From Conexibacteraceae bacterium (GTDB lineage: Bacteria; Actinomycetota; Thermoleophilia; Solirubrobacterales; Solirubrobacteraceae), in NCBI GenBank assembly GCA_009785395.1, contig WQWK01000162.1:1-5229 (forward strand): 5,229 bases of DNA, given 5' to 3'. A model generated the notes under the pieces. That model did no database searches, was not told where the DNA came from, and saw only the letters and a list, made by a program, of their open reading frames with translations. This document shows positions 1-5,229 of this stretch, one piece after another. The translations under genes and the position numbers were made by a program. Every line of letters begins with the position of its first letter. Position 1 is the stretch's first letter.

Positions 1-885
1 GCCCGCCCCCCGCACCAGCACGGCGTCGGTCCGGGGGCCGCTGAGCCCGAGCACCGGCCGCCCATGTGCGAGCGCGGCCATCAGCGTGGAACGCCGGGTC
101 GTCAGGCCGTCGGTGAACGGCAGCAGCACCAGGTCGCAGGCGGCCAGGTGCCGCGAGAGCTCCGCAGCCGCCAGCGGCCCAGGGCGGCGAACCGTCACCC
201 CCGCCGGGGCGCGCACTGCGGGCGCTCCGGCGCCGAGGTTGAGCACCGCCATATGCTCGGACCCGAGCCGCTGCGCGATCGCCGCGATCGCCGCGTCCGC
301 GTAGTCGAGCGCGCGGCTCGGGTTGCCGCGCCCGAACAGCCCGAGCGTGAAGCGGCCGCCGAGCCCGAGTTCCTGTTTGGCGGCGCGGGGCCCCGTGACG
401 GCGTCGGACCCGGCCGGCGTGATGTTCGACCCGACCGGCACGTGCACGGCCCCGGCCCCGAGCTCACGCGCGATCGCCTCCGTGCTGGCCATGACCCGGC
501 TCGCGAACCGCAGCAGGGCTCGCAGCTGCGCTCGCTGCCAGAGCCCGATCACCCCGGACTTCCCCCCGTCGATGTCGATCCAGGCCTCGTGCACCATCAC
601 CGCGACGGGGATTCCCCGGCGGGACAGCCGCTGGACGTCCCTGACCACGCCGGGCGCGAAGCCGCTGCGCCCGTAGCAGAACGGGTTGTATTGCAGGAGC
701 ACCCAGGCAGGCGAGGACCGCTCGACGGCTGAGAGCCCGGCGCTCGCATAGCGGACGCTCGCGCCGCCGGCCGCGAGCGCCTCGGTGAGCCGCCGCGAGT
801 ACTCGTCGATCGCATCGATGCCGGCGTCGGCTGAGTCGCGCCGGTAGACGACCACTCCCGCGTGAGCTTCGGTGCGAGACGTCAT
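1..885 (-). CDS. Glycosyltransferase, GT-B fold (3' end cut off by window edge)
   Basis: Reading leftward from an ATG at 885-883, the frame stays open for 295 codons to base 1, so the C-terminus is missing. It begins MTSRTEAHAGVVVY and has GT-B features: a first beta strand (residues 10-14), a loop and helix DEYSRRLTEAL (27-37), LLQYNPFCYGRSGF (63-76), VMVHEAW (97-103), the domain-crossing stretch VHVPVGSNI (147-155), a C-domain first strand LGLFGRGN (181-188), and LLPFTDGLTTRRS then AHGRPVLG (254-280). The last block is typical of a glycosyltransferase subgroup where D-G-x(3)-R-R replaces the classical EX7E. Here T262 and A270 sit where the two glutamates would be. The start overlaps the upstream stop as ATGA and has no clear Shine-Dalgarno, so translation is probably coupled. 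It likely transfers a sugar from a nucleotide donor during surface-glycan assembly. Donor and acceptor are unknown. Confidence 0.86.
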   Translation of the reverse strand, partial: MTSRTEAHAGVVVYRRDSADAGIDAIDEYSRRLTEALAAGGASVRYASAGLSAVERSSPAWVLLQYNPFCYGRSGFAPGVVRDVQRLSRRGIPVAVMVHEAWIDIDGGKSGVIGLWQRAQLRALLRFASRVMASTEAIARELGAGAVHVPVGSNITPAGSDAVTGPRAAKQELGLGGRFTLGLFGRGNPSRALDYADAAIAAIAQRLGSEHMAVLNLGAGAPAVRAPAGVTVRRPGPLAAAELSRHLAACDLVLLPFTDGLTTRRSTLMAALAHGRPVLGLSGPRTDAVLVRGAG

Positions 886-3164
886 CCGCGCCGTGCGAGA
901 ACCCGGCCGTACAGCTCGTGCAGCTGCCCGGCGACCACGTCCGGCGAGTAGGGCTCCAGCGCGCCCCGCGCCGACGTGCTCAGCCGCTCGCGCAGCACCG
1001 GATCGGACAGCCTGCGCATCGCGTCAGCCAGGCCGCTGACGTCGGCCGGCCGGTAGAGCACGCCGGTCACGTCGTGCCGGAGGATCTCGGCGGGCCCGCC
1101 GGTCCCGGGCGCGATCACGGGTACACCCGCTGCCATGCCCTCGAGGATGACCTGACCGAACGGCTCAGGCGTGATCGAGGCGTGAACCAGCACGTCCAGC
1201 CGTGCGAGCTCGGCCCAGATGTCGTTGCGGTGGCCGCGCATCTCGACCCGGCCGGCGATCCCGAGCTGCTCGGCCAGGCGCGGGAGCTGCTCGGCGTATG
1301 CGTCCTCCCCGAACAGGGCCCCGCCGACGAGCACGGCACGCGCCTCGCCGTCGGGGAACGCCCGTGCGAACGCGCGCAGGAACAGGTCCTGGCCCTTCCA
1401 CGGCGCGATGCGACCGACGAGCCCGCAGGTCAGCGTCCCCCGGTCGACCTGCAGCCGAGCCGGCGCCTCGCCGAGGACGTCCGGCAGCACCGTGTAGATC
1501 GTCGCCGACTCGCTCGGCGCGGCGAGCGTCGCCATCGTCGTCCGCGAGTTGGCGATCACGGCCGCGGGCAGCCGCCGGGTCATCCCCCGGATCAGCGCCA
1601 CGGCCGCCGCCGGCATGTAGTCCGCGGCGATCCGGTCGCGCACGTGCCAGACCATCGGCACGCCCGCTAGCCGCGCCGCGAGCGACCCGTAGACGCCCGA
1701 CTTCAGCGAGTTGGCGTGAACCAGATCCGGCCGCAACGCGCGCAGACGCCGCGCGAGCGCCACGACGTAGGCGGTCGTCATCGCCGCGGCCCTGGCCGGC
1801 ACGCCGCCGCCGCTCACCTCATCCCGGTGCAGGTCGCGCGCGCCCGCGGCCAGCGGCAGGACCTCGGTGGAGACGCCCGCCAGGTGCGACTCGGCGACCA
1901 GCGGCCCGTCCTCCGCCAGGATCAGGTGCGGGCTGATCCCCCGCAGGTGCGGGAGCAGCCGCAGCAGCGCGATCTCACCCCCCGACAGCCGCGCGACGTG
2001 GTCCAGGTACACCACCTTCAGGCCGCTGCGGTCGCGTGAGGTCGCCCGCTTGGCGACCTCACGGAATTGGGCCGCAGCCCGCTCCCACGAAAACCCCTCG
2101 GCGAACGCTCGCGTCGCCGCCCGGCTCGGCCGCTGTGTGACGCTGCGCAACAGGCCGTCACGCAGCGCCGCGCGGTCCCCCGGCGGCACGATCAGCGAGC
2201 GGTCGAGCCCGGCCACGGCCTCGGGAAGCCCGCCCACCGCGCTGACGATGGTCGGTGTCCCGCAGGCAGCGGCCTCGGCGACGACCAGCCCGAACCCCTC
2301 GTGCTCGAGTGACGGCACGGCCGCGATATCGGCCGCGCGGTACAGCGCCACCAGCTCATCGTCACTGACGCGGCCGAGCAGGCGCACGGAGTCCGCGCCC
2401 GCTTCGGCGCCGAGGTGCCGCAGCTCGTCCTCGAGCGGGCCCTCGCCCGCGATCAGCAGCGTGCTGCCGGGCGGGAGGCCGGCGAGCGCCTCGCCCCAGG
2501 CGCCGACCAGGTGCTCGAGCCCCATGCGCGGCACCAGCCGTCTCACCGCGACCGCCACGAACGCGTCAGCCGGGAGTCCGAGCCGCTCCCGCGCGCGCTC
2601 CCGCGAGCCGGGCGTGAAGCGATCGAGGCTCACGCCCGGAGGCTCGACGCTGACGATCCACGGCGCCACCCGGTAGCGCTCGACCAGCACCTGGCGGAAG
2701 GCCGAGGTCAGGACGACCGCCTGATCCGCCCGCGCGTACACAGCCCGCTCGAGCAGGCGCTTGGCCCGCACGCGCATGGGCGAACCCTCACCGGCGGCGA
2801 CGCTCTCATCGGCCCAGGGGCCGTGGAAGTGGACGACAAGCGGCTTGCCGCGCAGCCTCCCCAGCCACAGCGGCAGCAGCGCATAGAGGGCGAAGTGCGC
2901 GTCGACCACCTCGGCCGTCGCGGCCTGGCGCTGTGCCGCGCGCCAGAAGGCGAGCAGCCGCAGCGGCAGCGGGCTGCTGTGCGCCGAGACGCCGGCCAAG
3001 CGGGCCGGCGGCGAAGCATCCCTCCCGATCACCACGCCGCGCGCCTCCGGCAGCTGCTCGAACAGGTCGCGGTAATACCGGTTGAGGCCCCCGAGCTGGT
3101 CGGGGAACCAGCCGGCGCCGAGCATCAGCACGCGTGGGTGCGCTGCCGCCTGCGTGGGGGGCAT
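882..3164 (-). CDS. Tandem (two-domain) family 4 glycosyltransferase
   Basis: This 760-residue protein is about twice the usual GT4 length and contains two complete GT-B enzymes in one frame. The first half (about 1-371) has the donor-side loop GGLNRYYRDL (25-34), HFHGPWADE (112-120), EPPGVSLDRF (174-183), RRLVPRMG (208-215), the GEGPLEDEL segment (240-248) and an EX7E motif at E289 and E297. Methionine 214 sits where many GT4 enzymes carry the phosphate-binding lysine. A linker of about ten residues (372-382) leads to the second half, which restarts with strand KVVYLD (383-388) and has SGGEIALL (394-401), HANS (483-486), WHVRD (506-510), GRIAPWKG (584-591, R585 and K590) and EX7E at E667 and E675. 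Both sites look competent. It probably adds two successive sugars in the cytoplasm; no membrane segment is visible. It starts at ATG 3164, 3 bp after the methyltransferase stop and without a visible Shine-Dalgarno, which points to coupling. Two genes joined by a sequencing error is a less likely alternative. Confidence 0.95.
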   Translation of the reverse strand: MPPTQAAAHPRVLMLGAGWFPDQLGGLNRYYRDLFEQLPEARGVVIGRDASPPARLAGVSAHSSPLPLRLLAFWRAAQRQAATAEVVDAHFALYALLPLWLGRLRGKPLVVHFHGPWADESVAAGEGSPMRVRAKRLLERAVYARADQAVVLTSAFRQVLVERYRVAPWIVSVEPPGVSLDRFTPGSRERARERLGLPADAFVAVAVRRLVPRMGLEHLVGAWGEALAGLPPGSTLLIAGEGPLEDELRHLGAEAGADSVRLLGRVSDDELVALYRAADIAAVPSLEHEGFGLVVAEAAACGTPTIVSAVGGLPEAVAGLDRSLIVPPGDRAALRDGLLRSVTQRPSRAATRAFAEGFSWERAAAQFREVAKRATSRDRSGLKVVYLDHVARLSGGEIALLRLLPHLRGISPHLILAEDGPLVAESHLAGVSTEVLPLAAGARDLHRDEVSGGGVPARAAAMTTAYVVALARRLRALRPDLVHANSLKSGVYGSLAARLAGVPMVWHVRDRIAADYMPAAAVALIRGMTRRLPAAVIANSRTTMATLAAPSESATIYTVLPDVLGEAPARLQVDRGTLTCGLVGRIAPWKGQDLFLRAFARAFPDGEARAVLVGGALFGEDAYAEQLPRLAEQLGIAGRVEMRGHRNDIWAELARLDVLVHASITPEPFGQVILEGMAAGVPVIAPGTGGPAEILRHDVTGVLYRPADVSGLADAMRRLSDPVLRERLSTSARGALEPYSPDVVAGQLHELYGRVLARRG

Positions 3165-3167
3165 TGG

Positions 3168-3887
3168 TCAGTAGGGAAAGGTCGCCTGCCGATGCCCGAG
3201 GATCGGCGGCACTGACCGCCAGCCCCGTGCGATCGCGAGCTTGATCGTCAGGTTGCGGGCGAACCAGGGCAGCCTGCCCAGCATTCGCAGGGAGCTGCGG
3301 ACGCGCCCGCCCGTGTCGAGCCTGCCGCGGCGGAAGGCGACGAGCGTGCGCTGCGCGTCGACGAACGCGAACTCGGCGGAGCCGAAGAAGGCGGCGAACA
3401 TGGCGCGCGTGACCCCCGGGGAGGAGTACGCGTCATGCATCAGCACGACCGCCTCCGGCGAGAGTTTGGTCAGCCAGGCCTCGAGGTCGGCGCGGACGGT
3501 CGGGTAGTCGTGGGCCCCGTCGACGAACAGCATCCCGACGGGCTGCTCATGCCATGTGCGTCCGGCCTCGGCGCCGAACGCGCGCAGGTGTTCGACGTCC
3601 GCGCTGAGGCCGCGCCGCTCGAGGTTGTCGTTGAAGATGTCGAGCGCCGGGGCGCCGCCGCCCCAGCGCGGATCGTCATACGGGTCGATCGCGATCAGGC
3701 GGATGCCGTCGGGCTTGGCGGTCGCCATGACGACGGTTGAGCGGCCGTGGTGGCTGCCGATCTCGACGATCGCCTGTCCCTCCGCGACCGTGGCGGCGTT
3801 GCTGTGGAGCAGCCGGGCCTGTCCCTCGGTCAGCCACCCGTCGATGTTGGCGACATCACGCCATACCTCGGCGAAGTCAGACGTCAC
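3168..3887 (-). CDS. Class I SAM-dependent methyltransferase (Methyltransf_24/CmcI-like)
   Basis: This 239-residue protein is a Rossmann-fold methyltransferase. Motif I is VEIGSHHGRST (41-51), with E42 and the G44/G48 loop that binds S-adenosylmethionine. IAIDPY (66-71) supplies the acidic D68 expected to contact the ribose. FVDGAHDYPTVRADLEAW (121-138) and LMHDAY (149-154) are hallmarks of the Methyltransf_24 group, in which D123, H126, H151 and D152 are candidate metal or catalytic residues. After about residue 185 comes a basic tail (12 Arg/Lys, one Asp) that the core fold does not require. The GTG start at 3887 has GGAGG four bases upstream (3896-3892), which supports it. It is the first gene of the leftward operon, ahead of glycosyltransferases, so O-methylation of a sugar or glycan intermediate is a reasonable inference. 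The substrate cannot be read from sequence, and small-molecule methylation is an alternative. Confidence 0.93.
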   Translation of the reverse strand: MTSDFAEVWRDVANIDGWLTEGQARLLHSNAATVAEGQAIVEIGSHHGRSTVVMATAKPDGIRLIAIDPYDDPRWGGGAPALDIFNDNLERRGLSADVEHLRAFGAEAGRTWHEQPVGMLFVDGAHDYPTVRADLEAWLTKLSPEAVVLMHDAYSSPGVTRAMFAAFFGSAEFAFVDAQRTLVAFRRGRLDTGGRVRSSLRMLGRLPWFARNLTIKLAIARGWRSVPPILGHRQATFPY

Positions 3888-3891
3888 TGTG

Positions 3892-3896
3892 CCTCC
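3892..3896 (-). promoter_or_regulatory. Shine-Dalgarno of the methyltransferase gene
   Basis: Read on the minus strand this is GGAGG, followed by CACA and then the GTG start at 3887. Spacing is four bases, slightly short but acceptable. It is the only strong ribosome binding site seen in the window and it fixes the GTG start. The two downstream genes of the operon lack an obvious one. Confidence 0.7.
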
Positions 3897-3917
3897 GTTC
3901 GCTGTCTGGCGAGCGGG

Positions 3918-3946
3918 ACTATACGTTTGACGAGCGGCCCCTCCAA
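3918..3946 (-). promoter_or_regulatory. Candidate sigma-70-type promoter for the leftward operon
   Basis: On the minus strand, TTGGAG (3946-3941) is followed after 17 bases by TATAGT (3923-3918). The -10 element matches the housekeeping consensus at five of six bases; the -35 matches only at its TTG. Transcription would begin near 3911 and give a leader of about 24 bases carrying the GGAGG ribosome binding site. The position and spacing fit well, but the call is by eye. Confidence 0.55.
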
Positions 3947-3947
3947 C

Positions 3948-3966
3948 TGACGCTCACAGGGCGTCA
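3948..3966. repeat. Inverted repeat TGACGC-N7-GCGTCA, operator candidate
   Basis: Two perfect 6-bp arms (3948-3953 and 3961-3966) flank a 7-base spacer in the divergent intergenic region. A further TGACG lies at 3928-3932, 20 bp before the left arm, roughly two helical turns. The palindrome lies just upstream of the candidate leftward -35 element and overlaps the weak rightward -35 candidate. That is where a dimeric regulator could control both units. The palindrome is directly visible; its function is inference. A stem-loop in the rightward transcript is unlikely if that transcript starts near 4000. Confidence 0.45.
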
Positions 3967-3993
3967 ACATCATGTTCTTCTGCTGGTTACAAG
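3964..3993 (+). promoter_or_regulatory. Weak candidate promoter for the rightward genes
   Basis: TCAACA (3964-3969) and TACAAG (3988-3993) are separated by 18 bases, and each matches the housekeeping consensus at four of six positions. Transcription would begin around 4000. That leaves almost no leader for the GTG at 4009 and favours the ATG at 4027 if this promoter is real. Similar matches can arise by chance. TTGACG at 3927-3932 is a better -35 but has no good -10 at normal spacing. Confidence 0.25.
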
Positions 3994-4008
3994 TGGGCTG
4001 GGTGCGCG

Positions 4009-5175
4009 GTGATTCGATTCCGACTGATGCCGTCCACGGCCCCGCGCCGCCTGCTGGTGGTGAGCCATCCCGCGGTGCTGGCCGTGAACCAGCTGCCGTA
4101 TGTCGAGCTGCGCCGGCACGGTTGGGATCCGTATGTCGTTGTGCCGGCCCGCTGGCGGCACGAGTACGTGTCGGCGGCGTTCCCGCCCGAGGTCGCGCCG
4201 GAGCTGCGAGGTCGCGTCGCCGGGCGCCACGTCGTGCTGGCGGGAAGGGTCCAGCGCCATGTCTATCTCACCAACGCCGGGCGCCTGATCGACGAGCTGC
4301 GGCCGGAGGCGGCGTTCCTCGAGGCGGAGATGACCTCGGCGGCAGCGTTTCAATGGAGCCGGCCACTGCGGCGACGCGGCATCCCCTACGGCGTACAGGC
4401 CGCGGAGAACCTGGAGCGGCCGTGGCCGCTGCCGGCGCGGCTCTTCCGCCGGGTCAGTGTCGGCGGGGCGAGCTTCGTGGCGTCGCGCTCGCCGACGGCG
4501 GCCTCGCTCGCCAGGCGCGTGCGCGCGGACGTGCCCACGCCGGTCGTCCCGCATCACGTGCCCGCCTGGCCGGAGGTGGGGGACATCTCCGCCGGTCGGC
4601 GCGAGCACGGGTTCGTCGCGGGGTTCGCGGGCCGGCTGGTTCCGGAGAAGGGACTCGACACGCTGATCGATGCGGCGGCAGGCCTGGACGGCGTGGCGGT
4701 GCGGCTGGTCGGCAACGGCCCTGAGCGCGAACGTCTGACGGCGCGGGCTGTGGCATTGGGTGTGCCGCTGCGGATCGACACCGACGTGCGCCACGAGCAG
4801 ATGGCATCCGCGTACGCCGGGTTCGACGCGCTCGTGCTGCCGTCGCGTACCACCCCGACCTGGATGGAGCAGTTCGGCCGGGTGCTGGTGGAGGCGATGT
4901 GGTGCGGCGTGCCGGTGATCGGCTCGAGCTCGGGCGAGATCCCCTGGGTGATCGAGTCGACCGGCGGCGGCCTGGTGTTCGAGGAGGGCGATTCGGCGGC
5001 GCTGCGCGCCGCCATCGTCGAGCTGCGCGACTTCCCGGAGCGGCGCCGTGAGCTCGGTTTGCAGGGCCAGGCGATGGTGCGTGAGACGTTCAGCGTCGAG
5101 GCCGTCGCGCGCAGTCTGAATGCCGCGCTGTCAGATGTCTCAGCGGGTGGCGAGCCAGTCGCCGGTCGCGCTTGA
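4009..5175 (+). CDS. Family 4 glycosyltransferase
   Basis: This protein of 388 residues (382 from the alternative start) has the usual length of one GT-B enzyme. The N-domain shows strand RRLLVVSHP (13-21), the stretch QLPYVELRRHGWDPYVVVP (28-46), the acidic FLEAEMTSAAAFQW (103-116) and a QAAENLERPWPLP-type segment (130-142). The C-domain has FAGRLVPEKGLDTLI (206-220), with the R209/K214 phosphate-binding pair, VGNGPERERL (234-243), and LPSRTTPTWMEQF leading into EX7E at E287 and E295, then CGVPVIGSSSGEIPWVI (299-315). All expected catalytic-site motifs are intact and no membrane segment is visible. It probably transfers a sugar to a growing lipid-linked glycan. The start is uncertain: GTG 4009 gives the longest frame, but MIRFRL uses unusual codons (ATT, CGA, CGA) and ATG 4027 places the first strand more naturally. 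Neither has a clear ribosome binding site. Confidence 0.94.
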   Translation: MIRFRLMPSTAPRRLLVVSHPAVLAVNQLPYVELRRHGWDPYVVVPARWRHEYVSAAFPPEVAPELRGRVAGRHVVLAGRVQRHVYLTNAGRLIDELRPEAAFLEAEMTSAAAFQWSRPLRRRGIPYGVQAAENLERPWPLPARLFRRVSVGGASFVASRSPTAASLARRVRADVPTPVVPHHVPAWPEVGDISAGRREHGFVAGFAGRLVPEKGLDTLIDAAAGLDGVAVRLVGNGPERERLTARAVALGVPLRIDTDVRHEQMASAYAGFDALVLPSRTTPTWMEQFGRVLVEAMWCGVPVIGSSSGEIPWVIESTGGGLVFEEGDSAALRAAIVELRDFPERRRELGLQGQAMVRETFSVEAVARSLNAALSDVSAGGEPVAGRA

Positions 5176-5229
5176 CTCAGTACGCGCGGTCGTGCGCGGC
5201 GGCACGCTGCTGAGCACCAGTGCGTTCGC
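5135..5229 (+). CDS. Start of a downstream gene, possibly a Wzx-type flippase (cut by window edge)
   Basis: An ATG at 5135 opens a frame that continues without a stop for 31 codons to the right edge. It overlaps the end of the glycosyltransferase gene by 41 bp in a different frame. The visible peptide begins MSQRVASQSPVALD and ends with VVRGGTLLSTSAF (19-31). A short polar head followed by V-x-G-G-T-x-L-x-x-x-x-F is a common entry to the first membrane helix of polysaccharide flippases and MATE-like exporters. The glycosyltransferase neighbourhood suits that role. The evidence is thin: 31 residues, no clear ribosome binding site, and GTG 5147 or GTG 5192 are possible later starts. Confidence 0.5.
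   Translation, partial: MSQRVASQSPVALDSVRAVVRGGTLLSTSAF

Noticed and set aside
64..732. Plus-strand frames at the left end
   Set aside because: They lie opposite a continuous minus-strand glycosyltransferase frame; the translated products are low-complexity and unrecognisable.
918..1670. Long plus-strand open frame opposite the fused glycosyltransferase
   Set aside because: It is an antisense shadow caused by high GC: the product is rich in Arg, His, Pro and Gln with no recognisable motif, while the minus strand encodes clear GT4 motifs.
2016..2050. Separate start for the second half of the fused enzyme (GTG codons at residues 384-385)
   Set aside because: No Shine-Dalgarno precedes these codons and the frame is uninterrupted, so one fused protein is the simpler reading; an internal start cannot be fully excluded.
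2415..3215. 266-codon plus-strand frame opposite the first half of the fused enzyme
   Set aside because: It has the same shadow pattern, no domain signature and no ribosome binding site, and it runs across a gene junction of the opposite strand.
3970..4794. 274-codon minus-strand frame opposite the rightward glycosyltransferase
   Set aside because: Its composition is Arg/His/Pro-rich without motifs, and the plus strand has an intact EX7E enzyme over the same bases.
5176..5229. GC-rich stretch after the glycosyltransferase stop considered as a terminator
   Set aside because: No stable stem followed by a T-run is visible, and the stretch is better explained as coding for the overlapping downstream gene.

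Overview
This is a very GC-rich window of dense, mostly overlapping bacterial genes. It reads as part of a cell-surface polysaccharide (capsule, exopolysaccharide or cell-wall glycan) biosynthesis locus. Codon usage, GTG starts and the style of the methyltransferase and glycosyltransferases suggest a high-GC actinobacterium. The class Thermoleophilia (Solirubrobacterales and relatives) is my best guess, but it rests on impression only and no taxonomic marker is present.

Layout. Two divergent transcription units leave a 121-bp control region (3888-4008). The leftward unit holds three genes in transcription order: a SAM-dependent methyltransferase (3887-3168, GTG start, good Shine-Dalgarno), a 760-residue protein made of two complete GT-B/GT4 glycosyltransferases fused head to tail (3164-882), and a further glycosyltransferase (885 to the left edge, truncated by the window). 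The first two genes are 3 bp apart and the next two overlap as ATGA, so this looks like a translationally coupled operon. The rightward unit holds a GT4 glycosyltransferase (4009-5175) and, overlapping its 3' end by 41 bp, the start of another gene. The few visible residues of that gene resemble the N-terminus of a Wzx-type flippase.

How it works together (inference). The window encodes four glycosyltransferase catalytic units, of which three have the intact EX7E motif. It also encodes one methyltransferase that could cap or decorate a sugar, and possibly a lipid-linked-oligosaccharide flippase. This is the normal toolkit for building a repeat unit on a lipid carrier and exporting it. The sugars and linkages cannot be read from the sequence.

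The most notable items are the tandem glycosyltransferase fusion; the edge-truncated glycosyltransferase, which lacks the canonical EX7E glutamates; the basic C-terminal tail of the methyltransferase; and an inverted repeat (TGACGC-N7-GCGTCA) in the divergent control region. I see no RNA genes, CRISPR arrays, insertion sequences or clear terminators. The window looks like a mostly ordinary surface-glycan locus with a few unusual details, not a new defence or mobile system.
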